From: JBATTK01 sp049670505
Lineage (GTDB): Bacteria; Bacteroidota; Bacteroidia; Flavobacteriales; Flavobacteriaceae
Reading direction: 5' to 3'
NCBI GenBank assembly: GCA_049670505.1
Contig: JBATTK010000041.1
Location: forward strand, 8,639-72,638
DNA length: 64,000 bases
Both the position numbers and the translations under genes were made by a program. Under the pieces are notes generated by a model. It saw only the letters and a list, made by a program, of their open reading frames with translations, did no database searches and was not told where the DNA came from. Shown here one piece after another: positions 17,601 to 27,325 of this stretch. Position 1 is the first letter of the stretch. Each line of letters starts with the position of its first letter.

Positions 17601-18188
17601 TCAACTTCTATAGAAATTCATGTCATCCATATATTTCCACACCGCATCGGGAAGTAAAGCCCTGATATTTTTACCCGCCTTATGTTGATTCCGTATAAAT
17701 GTGGCCGATATTTCCATTATCGGGGCATCAACGTAGTGAATGTTATCATGATCTTTAAACTGGTGCTCAACAACTCCGCCGGAGATTCTAGGATATACAT
17801 AGATTACATGGTTCTCCAGAATAATCTCATAGTTCTTCCATTTGTGAAACCCTTTTAAATTATCCTCGCCCATAATTGGACAAAAAAGATACTCGGGCCC
17901 ATGCTTTTCACCTAAGTGTACTAAGGTATTTATGGTATAATTGGGTTGCGGCAAATTAAACTCTATCTTACTAGCTTTTAGCTTGGGATATTCCTTGGTA
18001 GCCTCATAGACCATTTGATATCGGTGATAATCGTCCAGAAGCGTTTTCTTGGCTTTAAAGGGGCTTTGAGGTGTAATTACCAACCAAACCTCATCTAGAT
18101 CCGAAAACTCCACCATATGATTGGCAATAATCAAATGCCCAACATGAATAGGGTTGAATGTCCCAAAGTATAGTCCTATTTTTTTCAC
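17601..18188 (-). CDS. nadD: Nicotinate-nucleotide adenylyltransferase
   Basis: Adenylyltransferase that makes deamido-NAD from nicotinate mononucleotide and ATP in NAD synthesis. The nucleotidyltransferase HxGH motif is seen in YFGTFNPIHVGHLIIANHM (about 7-25), and the second nucleotide-binding motif SATFIRNQ (about 160-167) matches the SxTxxR pattern. The 195 residues match the NadD family. It lies downstream of gmk and yicC on the same strand, with about 103 bases separating it from gmk. Its TGA is immediately next to the 155-bp element. Confidence 0.95.
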   Translation of the reverse strand: MKKIGLYFGTFNPIHVGHLIIANHMVEFSDLDEVWLVITPQSPFKAKKTLLDDYHRYQMVYEATKEYPKLKASKIEFNLPQPNYTINTLVHLGEKHGPEYLFCPIMGEDNLKGFHKWKNYEIILENHVIYVYPRISGGVVEHQFKDHDNIHYVDAPIMEISATFIRNQHKAGKNIRALLPDAVWKYMDDMNFYRS

Positions 18189-18291
18189 ACCGGATTTGTT
18201 TCAGAAGTTGCTAAATTGATTTCCTGTGCAATTATAGACGATACTTTTCCAAATACCGATAAAACATTCCCATAGTGGACCATACCCTTGC

Positions 18292-18876
18292 TTAATCATT
18301 ACTTGCCAACCCGATAAAATCCGCTACCAGTTGGTATGATTCTTTTAATGCCGTATCCAAATCGTAATTTTTAATAACTTTATCAAACTGGGGTGCCGTG
18401 GCCATTTCAACGGATGCTTTTGCCACCCGCATGTTGATCTTATCCTCACTTTCCGTACTACGCTTTTTTAGACGGATCTTTAATTCATCTACACTGGGAG
18501 GTTTTACAAAAACAGCCAAAGTTTCTTTTGGATATTTCTTCTTGATCCGTAGTCCCCCCACAACATCAATATCAAAAATCACATTTTTGCCTTCGGCCCA
18601 CAAACGTTCTACCTCGCTCTTAAGCGTACCGTAAAAATTATCACGGTACACTTCTTCCCATTCCAAAAAGGCATCATTTTTTATACATTTCTTAAATTCA
18701 GGAATGGACATGAAGTAATAGTGCTTACCGTCTTTTTCCTTTCCTCTTTTGGGTCTGGAAGTTGCCGAAACGGAAAAGGCCAGGTTTAGCTCCGGCTGCT
18801 TTAACAAGTGACGAACAATAGTAGTTTTACCGCTTCCGGAAGGTGCCGAAAAAATAATGAGCTTACCCCCTTCCAT
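18292..18876 (-). CDS. gmk: Guanylate kinase
   Basis: Phosphorylates GMP/dGMP to GDP/dGDP with ATP. The P-loop is seen as FSAPSGSGKTTIVRHL (about 9-24); the GMP-binding region follows with SVSATSRPKRGKEKDGKHYYF (about 36-56), split here only for description, and the lid with KRSTESEDKINMR. The 194 residues fit. Its ATG overlaps the yicC stop by one base (TAATG-type junction), so the two are translationally coupled, an arrangement common in bacteria. Confidence 0.97.
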   Translation of the reverse strand: MEGGKLIIFSAPSGSGKTTIVRHLLKQPELNLAFSVSATSRPKRGKEKDGKHYYFMSIPEFKKCIKNDAFLEWEEVYRDNFYGTLKSEVERLWAEGKNVIFDIDVVGGLRIKKKYPKETLAVFVKPPSVDELKIRLKKRSTESEDKINMRVAKASVEMATAPQFDKVIKNYDLDTALKESYQLVADFIGLASND

Positions 18877-19733
18877 TAAAGTACGTTCAGCATTTGTTCC
18901 TTAATTTTTTCCAGTTCATCTTTCATCTGTACAACAAGCTGTTGCATAGGGGCATAATTTGCCTTGGAACCGATCGTATTTATCTCTCTCCCTATTTCCT
19001 GTGAAATAAACCCCAATTTTTTTCCATTGGAATCGGCGGAATTCAGCGTAGCGGCAAAATAATCTAAATGGTTTGCCAAACGGACCTTTTCTTCCGTGAT
19101 ATCATATTTTTCCAAATAGTAGATAAGTTCTTGCTCAAAGCGGTTAGCATCGACCTCCGCTTTCAAATCGGCCACTGCCTTTTCCAGACGCTCACGTATA
19201 GTAGCATTGCGTTCGGAATCCATTTGATATACCTGTTCCAGTAATTCTTTTAATTTTTCTATCCGCTCCAAAAAATCCTTTTCCAAAACTTTGCCTTCTT
19301 CACTTCTAAAAGCATTAATTTCCTTCAAGGCTACCCCGAGTGCTTCTTCAATCTTTCTGTACTCTTCCGCATCAATATCCTCACGATCCGTTTTTAAGGC
19401 ATCTGGCAGTCTCACCGCCATTTCCAATAACCTTAAATCATCTCCGGCGACAATATCCCCTAGTTGTTTCATATATTGTCGTACCACACTATCATTAATC
19501 TTAGAGGAAGTTTCGTCCCCGGTAATCTCCATATACAATCCAAAATCTATCTTTCCCCTTACCAAAGAACTCGCTATTGTTTTCCGTAGCTCCAATTCCT
19601 TGTCCTTGTATGCAGATGGTATCCGGGCATTTAAGTCCAAGTTTTTGCTATTGAGGGATTTGAGTTCTATGGTGATTTTTTTCGTAGGAAGCTGTATCAC
19701 ATGCTTCCCGAATCCTGTCATGGATTGAATCAT
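18876..19733 (-). CDS. YicC/YloC-family endoribonuclease
   Basis: Stress-related RNA-processing protein of 285 residues. The N-terminal YicC domain starts MIQSMTGFGKHVIQLPTKKITIELKSLNSKNLDLN, the usual family opening; the C-terminal DUF1732 domain includes RFEQELIYYLEKYDITEEKVRLANHLDYF and ends IKEQMLNVL. E. coli YicC has been linked to RNA turnover as an endoribonuclease. It heads the yicC-gmk-nadD group. Confidence 0.94.
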   Translation of the reverse strand: MIQSMTGFGKHVIQLPTKKITIELKSLNSKNLDLNARIPSAYKDKELELRKTIASSLVRGKIDFGLYMEITGDETSSKINDSVVRQYMKQLGDIVAGDDLRLLEMAVRLPDALKTDREDIDAEEYRKIEEALGVALKEINAFRSEEGKVLEKDFLERIEKLKELLEQVYQMDSERNATIRERLEKAVADLKAEVDANRFEQELIYYLEKYDITEEKVRLANHLDYFAATLNSADSNGKKLGFISQEIGREINTIGSKANYAPMQQLVVQMKDELEKIKEQMLNVL

Positions 19734-19803
19734 AAATTCCGTTTAAGTTTTGGCAAAGATAACCAAAATTAAAAGCTCATTTTTTCAAAACTGCTTTAAG
19801 GAC

Positions 19804-20595
19804 TTACAGCTCCCGCACCCAAATATTTCGAAAACTTACCCTACTATTGTCCCCATGATCTTGAAGACGGATGGGCGCCTTGCCATGGGGCTCGTTCGTT
19901 GGCCATCCAATATACATGGTCTTCCCTTGTATCTCGTAATGATCTTGGATAAGAATACCATTGTGCAAAACGGTAATGGTTGCCGATTTAATCTTGTTTC
20001 CCTCAGTATCAAACTCGGGAGCGTGGTAAATAATATCATAGGTATTCCATTCCCCTGTGGGTACGGAAGCCTTTGCCAAAGGAACAGCCTGTTTATAGAT
20101 GGACCCCACTTGACCATTTACATAAGTGTCATTATCATTATTGTCCAATATTTGTACTTCATACCTATTCTGTATAAAAACCCCGCTATTTCCCCTATGT
20201 TGGCCATTTCGTTGTACATCTGCCGGGGATTTCCATTCCAAATGCAATTGTATACTGCCAAAATTCCTTTTCGTTTGAATATCCCCGGCACGGTCTTTAA
20301 CGGTCATACTTCCATCTTCATTTAAATACCAACTTACGACCGTACTATCCTTGGTCATTACCCACTCCTTCATATCGGATCCATTGAACAATACGATAGC
20401 ATCACTGGGGGGAGCGTTATTCTCACTCGTCACAACCACTTTTGGCACTGGTTCATAGCGTTCGGTCTCTTCCGGTTTGGTAGGTTCGTTGGCCGTTAGT
20501 ATTGTGCTTTTGGTTTTATCCTTTTTAATGATTTCGGTTTGTGCGCCGCAGGAAAAACATATGAACAAGGCAATAGTAAAATAGATAAGCCGCAT
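19804..20595 (-). CDS. DUF1080 / 3-keto-disaccharide hydrolase family lipoprotein (copy 1)
   Basis: Exported protein of 263 residues, with an N-terminal hydrophobic stretch ending CFSCG that works as a lipobox, a charged linker and one concanavalin-like DUF1080 domain (about 60-263). Markers are IVLFNGSDMKEWV, LHLEWKSP, GNSGVFIQNRYEVQILDN, EWNTYDIIYHAPEF and IRLQDHGDNSRVSFRNIWVREL. Pfam names this domain 3keto-disac_hyd because members hydrolyse 3-keto-glycosides. Only 1 base separates it from the upstream paralogue, so it is the last gene of a TIM-DUF1080-DUF1080 operon. The exact substrate is unknown. Confidence 0.9.
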   Translation of the reverse strand: MRLIYFTIALFICFSCGAQTEIIKKDKTKSTILTANEPTKPEETERYEPVPKVVVTSENNAPPSDAIVLFNGSDMKEWVMTKDSTVVSWYLNEDGSMTVKDRAGDIQTKRNFGSIQLHLEWKSPADVQRNGQHRGNSGVFIQNRYEVQILDNNDNDTYVNGQVGSIYKQAVPLAKASVPTGEWNTYDIIYHAPEFDTEGNKIKSATITVLHNGILIQDHYEIQGKTMYIGWPTNEPHGKAPIRLQDHGDNSRVSFRNIWVREL

Positions 20596-20596
20596 A

Positions 20597-21358
20597 CTAA
20601 AGTTCTTTTATTTTAATATTTCTGTAGGCCACAATATCTCCATGGTCCTGCAGCCCAATTTTCCCTGTTGTAAATTTTCCAAATCCATTCCAGTCCGAAA
20701 ACTTGGACCCATCAATCATGGCGTTCCATTGCTCACCATTGACGGGAAACGTTACGATCTCTACTCCGTTCAAACTTACTTTTCCCTCATTGGTCACATG
20801 GTTTACCATAATGATGCAACTATTCCACTCACCCACCGGTTTTACCATGTCTTTTGACGGTGCCACCATATCATATAATGCACCTGCTTGATGGGAAGTC
20901 CCATTTTTTGCATCAGGATGCTTCAAATTGTCCAAAACCTGTATCTCCGGACCGGTCTGGTAAGGCTGGGTGTAGGCTGGGTCCTCGTTAACACCCCAAA
21001 AGATTCCACTATTTCCGGCATCGGAAATCTTCCATTCCAAGGACAGTATAAAATTGGTATACTCGTTATCCGTCACAATATTGAAGCTTTCACCCGGTTT
21101 TCTTTCTATTGGAGGATAAAAGACCATGGCCCCATCTTCTAATTTCCATACGGAAGGAACACTATCCAATAAATAACCATGCCAACCTTTAAAGGAAGAA
21201 CCATCGAACAGCACCGTCCAATCATCTTCTATCATGCCTTCTACATTAGGTTCGGCAACGGTCTCAGGTTCTGTTTCCTCCTTTTTACTATCTGCCTTAT
21301 CCTTACAGGATATAATGAACAGACCTAATAATAGTGTTATTAAAAATACTTTTTTCAT
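20597..21358 (-). CDS. DUF1080 / 3-keto-disaccharide hydrolase family lipoprotein (copy 2)
   Basis: A 253-residue lipoprotein (signal MKKVFLITLLLGLFIISC, Cys about 18) with an acidic linker and one DUF1080 domain (about 45-253). Typical blocks are WTVLFDGSSFKGWHG, FILSLEWKISDAGNSGIFWGV, GPEIQVLDN, VGEWNSCIIMVN and IGLQDHGDIVAYRNIKIKEL. It differs considerably from copy 1, so the pair may split work between substrates. It lies between the TIM-barrel gene and copy 1 in one operon, with gaps of 16 bases and 1 base. Confidence 0.91.
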   Translation of the reverse strand: MKKVFLITLLLGLFIISCKDKADSKKEETEPETVAEPNVEGMIEDDWTVLFDGSSFKGWHGYLLDSVPSVWKLEDGAMVFYPPIERKPGESFNIVTDNEYTNFILSLEWKISDAGNSGIFWGVNEDPAYTQPYQTGPEIQVLDNLKHPDAKNGTSHQAGALYDMVAPSKDMVKPVGEWNSCIIMVNHVTNEGKVSLNGVEIVTFPVNGEQWNAMIDGSKFSDWNGFGKFTTGKIGLQDHGDIVAYRNIKIKEL

Positions 21359-21374
21359 AATCCAGTCGATTGTT

Positions 21375-22427
21375 TTAAAGTCCCAATATTTTTTTTAGCT
21401 CATCCTCGTTGGTTTGCGAGCCCGCAAAATCGTCAAAGGTTTTTTCAGTTGCCTCTATAATATGATCTTGTATAAACTTGGCTCCTTCCCTTGCCCCCTG
21501 TTCGGGACTTTTAATACAACATTCCCATTCCATTACGGCCCAGACATCACAACCATATTGGGTCAGTTTGGAAAAAATGGTCTTAAAATCTATTTGTCCG
21601 TCCCCTAAAGAGCGGTATCGCCCTGCCCGATTTCCCCAGTCATTATATCCGCCAAAAGCACCTTTCTTTCCCGTTGGATTAAACTCGGAATCCTTCACAT
21701 GAAAAGACTTTATAAATTCGTGATAATGATCTATATATTCAATATAGTCCAATTGCTGTAACACAAAATGACTTGGGTCGTACAGAATATTCACTCGTTT
21801 ATGGTTACCTGTGGCTTCCAGAAAACGTTCAAAGGTATCGCCATCATGTAAATCCTCTCCCGGATGTATTTCATAACAGACATCTACACCTTCCTTATCA
21901 AAATGGTCCAATATGGGCATCCAACGTTTCGCCAATTCCTCAAAACCCATTTCCACTAGGCCTGCAGGACGTTGTGGCCAAGGGTGCATGGTATGCCAGA
22001 GCAAGGACCCGGAAAAAGTTGCATGTGCCGTTATACCCAATCTTCTACTTGCCGTAGCGGCTTTTTTAACGATTTCAACCGCCCATTGGGTACGCTCTTT
22101 CGGTTTATTCTTTAAGTGGTCTGGCGCAAAACTATCGAACATGAGGTCATAAGCCGGATGCACAGCCACCAATTGCCCTTGCAAATGCGTAGACAGCTCC
22201 GTGATTTCCAAGCCGTATGAATTCACCTTCCCTTTCAACTCATCGCAATAAGTCTGGCTTTCGGCCGCTTTGTCCAAATCTATTAAAAAGTGCTCCCAAG
22301 TAGGTATCTGTATCCCTTTATAACCCAAATCTGAAGCCCACTTGCACATGCCGTCCAAAGAGTTGAAGGGGGCCTTGTTATCTACAAATTGTGCCAAAAA
22401 AACCGCAGGTCCTTTAATTGTTTTCAT
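21375..22427 (-). CDS. Sugar phosphate isomerase/epimerase-like TIM-barrel protein
   Basis: Xylose-isomerase-like TIM barrel (AP endonuclease family 2 fold) of 350 residues, cytoplasmic by its lack of a signal. Metal-site segments include CYEIHPGEDLHDG (about 195), NILYDPSHF (about 223), SFHVKDSEFNP (about 250) and VMEWECC (about 305). The frame extends to a Met at 22451 (MKINKSKQ), but MKTIKGPAV at 22427 fits the family start. First gene of the operon with two DUF1080 genes and divergent from GMC copy 1. In the keto-glycoside setting it could isomerise or cleave a 3-keto sugar; the reaction is inference. Confidence 0.87.
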   Translation of the reverse strand: MKTIKGPAVFLAQFVDNKAPFNSLDGMCKWASDLGYKGIQIPTWEHFLIDLDKAAESQTYCDELKGKVNSYGLEITELSTHLQGQLVAVHPAYDLMFDSFAPDHLKNKPKERTQWAVEIVKKAATASRRLGITAHATFSGSLLWHTMHPWPQRPAGLVEMGFEELAKRWMPILDHFDKEGVDVCYEIHPGEDLHDGDTFERFLEATGNHKRVNILYDPSHFVLQQLDYIEYIDHYHEFIKSFHVKDSEFNPTGKKGAFGGYNDWGNRAGRYRSLGDGQIDFKTIFSKLTQYGCDVWAVMEWECCIKSPEQGAREGAKFIQDHIIEATEKTFDDFAGSQTNEDELKKILGL

Positions 22428-22669
22428 CTGTTTGCTTTTATTGATTTTCAAATCCCGGATACCACCTCGGGTGATTAAAATTAGTATTCCCCATGTGTTT
22501 TAATCGAGTTGATTTCATTTTTATTCTGTCATGCATCGATCAGATGTACATGTTGCTCCCTAATTTAAGAATTAACACTATATTTAAAGGGTATTTTTTT
22601 AACCCATCCTTCGTTTAGGTGAAGTTATAAATATAGGAATAACCAAAGAATTAAAACAAATATATACAC

Positions 22670-24373
22670 ATGAATCAAGATGTTGAATATGATGCCATTG
22701 TTGTTGGAACGGGAATCAGTGGCGGTTGGGCGGCAAAAGAATTATGTGAACAAGGGTTGAAAATCCTTGTTCTGGAACGCGGCCCAATGGTAAAACATAT
22801 TGAGGATTATAAGACCATGAACGATGATCCTTGGGATTATCCCTTCAAAGGGGAACTCTCAAAAGAGGAGTTAAAAAAATATTCCGTACAGCGAAGATTG
22901 AATTGGGCACCTAAGGACGATGTGAAACATTTTTTTGTGAACGATCTGGAACATCCGTATGTAGAAATAAAACGTTTTGATTGGATCCGGGGCTATCAGG
23001 TGGGAGGACGTTCCTTGACTTGGGGACGCCAAAGCTACCGATGGAGCGATATTGATTTTGGGGCCAATAAAAAAGAAGGTATTGGAATAGATTGGCCTAT
23101 TCGCTATGGGGATATCTCGCCTTGGTACGATAAAGTGGAAGCGTATATTGGTGTAAGTGGGGAAAAATTGGGATTGAAACAATTACCGGATGGTAAATTT
23201 CTGCCACCAATGGATCTTACATGTCCAGAAGAAGATTTTAAAAAAGTTATGGCGGAGAAATACGATGATGGTCGTGTATTGACTATTGGCCGAGTAGCCC
23301 ATATCACCGATACGGGCGGAAACTTTGAAGGAAGAAATCCTTGCCAGTATAGAAATCGATGTTGGAGGGGCTGCCCTTTTGGAGGATATTTTAGTAGTAA
23401 TTCATCTACTTTACCAGCGGCCGAACGTACCGGAAATATGACCTTAAGGCCAAATTCCATTGTGCATGGGGTTATATACGATGACCATACCAAAAAAGCT
23501 ACAGGAGTTGAGGTAATCGATACAGAAACCCATGAAAAATTAAAATTCAAGGCCAAAGTAATTTTCCTTTGTGCTTCAGCAATGGCTTCGGTAGGCGTCT
23601 TATTACAATCCAAATCGGAGCGTTTCCCAAATGGTTTGGGCAACGATTCCGACGCTTTGGGCAGAAGTATCATGGACCATCATTACAAACTAGGGGCATC
23701 GGCAAAGGTTCCAGGTCATCTGAACAAATACTATAAGGGAAGAAGGCCCAACGGTTTCTATATTCCACGTTTTGTCAACCTTGATAAAAAGACCGAACGA
23801 GAAGGGTATGTAAGGGGCTTTGGTTATCAAGGTGGTGCAAGTAGGGAAAACTGGTCGGAATCCGTTGCCGAAATGGGTTATGGCAAAGCACTAAAGGACA
23901 ATATCCTAAAACCAGGTGGTTGGCAGATAGGAGCTACCGGTTTTGGGGAATTTTTACCCCATGATAGTAACAAGGTAACTTTAAGTCCTACCGAGAAGGA
24001 TCAATGGGGACTTCCGCAATTGGCCTTTGATGTTGAGTTCAAGGAAAATGAATATAAGATGCGTGAGGATATCATCAAAGAGATCGTAACTATGTTTACG
24101 AACGCAGGATTTAAGGATGTACAACCTTTTGAAGAATCTACAGGTCCCGGCCTTGGAATTCACGAAATGGGTGGTGCCAGAATGGGTAGAGATCCCAAGA
24201 CATCCGTATTAAATGAAAACAACCAGATACATGCCGTGCCCAATGTATATGTAACCGATGGCGCATTTATGACCTCATCTAGTTGTGTTAATCCGTCACT
24301 GACCTATATGGCATTTACGGCACGTGCGGCAAACCATGCGGCCCAACAATTTAAAGCAGGTAAATTTTCTTAA
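22670..24373 (+). CDS. GMC-family FAD-dependent sugar dehydrogenase (copy 1)
   Basis: Flavoprotein oxidoreductase of 567 residues of the GMC superfamily, close to large subunits of gluconate/glucoside dehydrogenases. The FAD dinucleotide motif is AIVVGTGISGGWAAKELCE (about 9-27). A flavin-domain block follows (GGRSLTWGRQSYRW, about 110), a Cys-rich stretch (CQYRNRCWRGCPFGGYF) and the C-terminal active-site region with GIHEMGGARMG and CVNPSLTYMAF, providing the His/Asn pair. No signal peptide. No small subunit gene follows; an ASCH gene does. Likely oxidises C3 of a glycoside; the substrate is unproven. Confidence 0.93.
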   Translation: MNQDVEYDAIVVGTGISGGWAAKELCEQGLKILVLERGPMVKHIEDYKTMNDDPWDYPFKGELSKEELKKYSVQRRLNWAPKDDVKHFFVNDLEHPYVEIKRFDWIRGYQVGGRSLTWGRQSYRWSDIDFGANKKEGIGIDWPIRYGDISPWYDKVEAYIGVSGEKLGLKQLPDGKFLPPMDLTCPEEDFKKVMAEKYDDGRVLTIGRVAHITDTGGNFEGRNPCQYRNRCWRGCPFGGYFSSNSSTLPAAERTGNMTLRPNSIVHGVIYDDHTKKATGVEVIDTETHEKLKFKAKVIFLCASAMASVGVLLQSKSERFPNGLGNDSDALGRSIMDHHYKLGASAKVPGHLNKYYKGRRPNGFYIPRFVNLDKKTEREGYVRGFGYQGGASRENWSESVAEMGYGKALKDNILKPGGWQIGATGFGEFLPHDSNKVTLSPTEKDQWGLPQLAFDVEFKENEYKMREDIIKEIVTMFTNAGFKDVQPFEESTGPGLGIHEMGGARMGRDPKTSVLNENNQIHAVPNVYVTDGAFMTSSSCVNPSLTYMAFTARAANHAAQQFKAGKFS

Positions 24374-24386
24374 AAAGTATATAATA

Positions 24387-24851
24387 ATGGACAACGCTAC
24401 AGCCAGAAATATGTGGGGTGATTATTTGGACACCCACTTGGAGGATGCCTTTGCAAAGGCTCCAAAAGTGATTCATTTCTGTGATAATCAAAAAGATGCG
24501 GATGAATGTGCCGCTCTAGTTTCCAAAGGGATAAAAAAGGCTACCTCCCATTCTTTACTGGGTCTTCAATATAGAAAAGAACCCTTACCTAAACTTGGGG
24601 ACTTTATGGTGATTACCAATTGGGCCGGAAAGGCAAAATGTATCGTTAAAACCACTGCCGTAAAACTAAAACCTTTCTTTAGCATTGATGAAGCATATGC
24701 CCAAATCGAAGGCGAAGGCGATAAAAGCCTGGATTATTGGAAAAAAGTGCATTGGGATTATTATACTAGGGAATTAGAACCCTTTGATCGTGTGCCCAGG
24801 GAGAGTATGATCGTGGTGTGCCAAGAGTTTGAGAAGGTATTCGGGAGATAA
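24387..24851 (+). CDS. ASCH domain protein
   Basis: Cytoplasmic 154-residue protein of the ASCH fold (PUA-related, usually RNA-binding, some with amidohydrolase activity). Recognisable elements are the N-terminal helix MWGDYLDTH, the strand with KKATSHSLLGLQY and LGDFMVITNWAGKAKCIVKTTAVKLKPF, and the C-terminal FDRVPRESMIVVCQEFEKVF. The frame is open further upstream (24324) within the GMC gene, but the ATG at 24387, 13 bases after the GMC stop, is the natural start. It is probably cotranscribed with the dehydrogenase by chance of position; no sugar role is evident. Confidence 0.85.
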   Translation: MDNATARNMWGDYLDTHLEDAFAKAPKVIHFCDNQKDADECAALVSKGIKKATSHSLLGLQYRKEPLPKLGDFMVITNWAGKAKCIVKTTAVKLKPFFSIDEAYAQIEGEGDKSLDYWKKVHWDYYTRELEPFDRVPRESMIVVCQEFEKVFGR

Positions 24852-24944
24852 AGACGCAAAGTTTTTGTTTGCCTTGGACAAGTAAACGTTTAAGCATAAA
24901 AAACCACAAGATTTTAAAATCCCTGTTGGTCTTTGCCATATATC

Positions 24945-26081
24945 TCAATCCAAATCTACCCAAACATTCCCTTTTTTGTTGGATTCAACGGTAGCTTCAA
25001 TAAAGTTAAGCCCTCGTACGCCGTCCAAAATAGTAGGAAATTCGCCATCGTTGTAATTTTCACCGCGTATGGCCCTGGCAGCCCCTAAATATATATTGGC
25101 CATGGCATCAAAAATACCTTCAGGATGTCCCGGTGGAAGTTTGGTACCGTCCAAGGATAATTCGGAATTATAGGCATGTCCGGGTTTATAGATTTGTACA
25201 GGCTCCGTATCACTCAATTTATAAAGGAAGTTTGGTCTTTCCTGTTCCCAACGAAATCCGGCTTTATCACCATAAATGGTGATGGCCAATCCGTTTTCTT
25301 CACCCGTTGCTACCTGACTGCTACGGATGACTCCTTTTATATAGTCATTGATCCGTACAAGCACTGTACCATCCACATCCATCTTGTTATCCTCGTATAA
25401 ATAATTGAAATCTGCCAATAAGGATTTTATCCGAAGCCCTGTTGTATATTCTATCATATTAAAGGCATGCACCCCAATATCTCCCATGCAGGAACTTATG
25501 CCCGCTTTTTTAGGGTCCAAACGCCATACCGTAGAACGTTTTTCCTTATCGTGAATAATACTGTTTATCCATCCCTGATAGTAACGTGCATCTACCCTAT
25601 GGATTTTTCCCAATTCGCCCGCTTTGATCATTTCGCGCATCTGACGCACCATGGGATAACCGGTATAGGTGTGGGTAACTACAAAGACCGTTCCTGCCTT
25701 TCTTTGCGATTCTTGCAGTATTTTTGCCTCCTCATAAGTGGTGGTCATGGGCTTTTCACAAATCACATGAAAGCCATTGTCCAACAATTTTTTGGCCATT
25801 GGGAAATGAAGAAAGTTTGGTGTAAGTACAGAACACACTTGTATCCGTTCATCTTTCGGAAGTTTCATTTCCTCGGCTATCAAGGTATCGAAATCCTTAT
25901 AAATACGATCGGTAGCAATGTCAATTTCCTTGGCAAAGGCCATACTCGCGTCAAAATCCGGGTTAAAGACAGCGCCCGTAATTTGATAATTATCATTGAT
26001 ATGTGATGCCACTCGGTGTAGCACCCCAATAAGCGAATCTCCACCGCCACCTAAAATTCCTAATCTTATTTTTTTAGCCAT
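24945..26081 (-). CDS. Gfo/Idh/MocA family oxidoreductase (cytoplasmic)
   Basis: NAD(P)-dependent sugar oxidoreductase of 378 residues. The Rossmann start is LGILGGGGDSLIG (about 6-18); the family EKP motif is in HVICEKPMTT (about 104-113), with the catalytic Lys. The C-terminal alpha/beta domain includes GDIGVHAFNMIEY, whose His is typical. No export signal. It is the last gene of the minus-strand operon TIM-DinB-permease-MFS-Gfo (gaps of 12-44 bases). A likely role is to reduce a 3-keto sugar back to the normal sugar, or the reverse, inside the cell. Confidence 0.91.
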   Translation of the reverse strand: MAKKIRLGILGGGGDSLIGVLHRVASHINDNYQITGAVFNPDFDASMAFAKEIDIATDRIYKDFDTLIAEEMKLPKDERIQVCSVLTPNFLHFPMAKKLLDNGFHVICEKPMTTTYEEAKILQESQRKAGTVFVVTHTYTGYPMVRQMREMIKAGELGKIHRVDARYYQGWINSIIHDKEKRSTVWRLDPKKAGISSCMGDIGVHAFNMIEYTTGLRIKSLLADFNYLYEDNKMDVDGTVLVRINDYIKGVIRSSQVATGEENGLAITIYGDKAGFRWEQERPNFLYKLSDTEPVQIYKPGHAYNSELSLDGTKLPPGHPEGIFDAMANIYLGAARAIRGENYNDGEFPTILDGVRGLNFIEATVESNKKGNVWVDLD

Positions 26082-26102
26082 AAATTAAAAATATTGTCTA
26101 CG

Positions 26103-27281
26103 TTATGTTTTTTTTACTTCTTTAACTTCTCTTTTCCTCATGTATATATTAAGTCCTGCGAAGGCCACAATAAGAATAGCCGGCAATATGGACATTGTCC
26201 TAAGTGCCTCGCCTGCGCTTGCATTATCCATAAGATTTCCCATAATGGGCAATACCAAGGATACTGACAACATTCCCGCAGCCCCCATGATAGAAAGTCC
26301 TAAAGCACCGGTTTGCGGTAAATATTCGGCGACAAATCCGAGCATCGTAGGCCAGAAAAAGGTTACGCCAACTGCAAAAACAGCTGCAGCGGCAAAGGTC
26401 ATACCCCCACTTGTAATGGTCAATAGCCAAAGTCCAATAAATGTAAAGATTGCGGAAAACAATAACATTCCTGCCGGTTGCAATTTATGTATTACCTGAC
26501 CCGCAAATGCTCTTCCCAAAGCCATTATACCATTTATGAAGGCCAATACCAACAAGGGAACCGAAACGGATTCCTTCAAAAGAGATTCTATCCGCTGGGT
26601 AGTTCCCAATTCTGATGCCGCAGTAAGAAACATACAAAACACCATAAAAAGAAACAGTGGCCTACCAAGACTTGCAAACATTTTTTTAGTACTTACCCCT
26701 AGTTGAACCCGTTCGGTAACCGGAAAATGCTGACCCAAAAACATAGCGCCATAAATAAACAATGGGATAAACAAAATGCCCACCATTATCTGCCAATCTA
26801 GGCCCATAACATCCATTACCAACCACCCTGCCACGGACCCTACTACAATGCCCCCGGGGAACCATACATGAAAACGATTCAACATTTTGGTCTTCTCTTT
26901 AGGATACATTGAGGCTATCATTGGATTCAAAGCGGCCTCTACCATACCATTGCCTATTCCTACAAATAGCGTGGCAATAAATAATGACGTCATATCCTTG
27001 GCCAAGATTGTCCATATTATTCCAATGGCGTGTGTAGCAAAAGCTATCCAAGTTATCTTTTTTATTCCCAAGGAATCTACCAAAGGGCCGCCAAATAACA
27101 TAGCAAGTGTAAAACCCCAAAAAGCAGGTGTAAAAGCATAACCTATCTGTTCTAAAGTCAGCCCCACCCCCTCAGGCCCAAAAACAGTTTCTAACCTTGC
27201 CCGTATGGCGAAAGTCATTGCCGTAACGAGCAATGCCACGCAAGAGGCGATAAAAAGTCGATTCTTATGTACTCCGTTCAT
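26103..27281 (-). CDS. MFS transporter
   Basis: Inner-membrane permease of 392 residues with about twelve hydrophobic helices. It starts MNGVHKNRLFIASCVALLVTAMTF and ends with the basic cytoplasmic tail KREVKEVKKT. The loop between helices 2 and 3 reads GGPLVDSLGIKKITW, a version of the MFS signature. It sits 21 bases before the Gfo/Idh/MocA gene in the same operon, so a sugar or keto-sugar substrate is a reasonable inference; the sequence alone does not name it. Confidence 0.89.
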   Translation of the reverse strand: MNGVHKNRLFIASCVALLVTAMTFAIRARLETVFGPEGVGLTLEQIGYAFTPAFWGFTLAMLFGGPLVDSLGIKKITWIAFATHAIGIIWTILAKDMTSLFIATLFVGIGNGMVEAALNPMIASMYPKEKTKMLNRFHVWFPGGIVVGSVAGWLVMDVMGLDWQIMVGILFIPLFIYGAMFLGQHFPVTERVQLGVSTKKMFASLGRPLFLFMVFCMFLTAASELGTTQRIESLLKESVSVPLLVLAFINGIMALGRAFAGQVIHKLQPAGMLLFSAIFTFIGLWLLTITSGGMTFAAAAVFAVGVTFFWPTMLGFVAEYLPQTGALGLSIMGAAGMLSVSLVLPIMGNLMDNASAGEALRTMSILPAILIVAFAGLNIYMRKREVKEVKKT

Positions 27282-27325
27282 ACTATATTGATTTTTTTGG
27301 TTGTTTATAATTGGTATTGATCGGC

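Noticed and set aside
19750..20325. 191-codon plus-strand frame opposite DUF1080 copy 1
   Set aside because: Mirror of the DUF1080 coding sequence; no independent motif.
23104..23673. 189-codon minus-strand frame inside GMC copy 1
   Set aside because: Lies wholly antisense to a well-supported GMC gene, has no recognisable domain and follows from codon bias of the real gene.
25467..26006. 179-codon plus-strand frame opposite the Gfo/Idh/MocA gene
   Set aside because: Antisense to a clear Gfo/Idh/MocA protein; low-complexity composition and no family signs.
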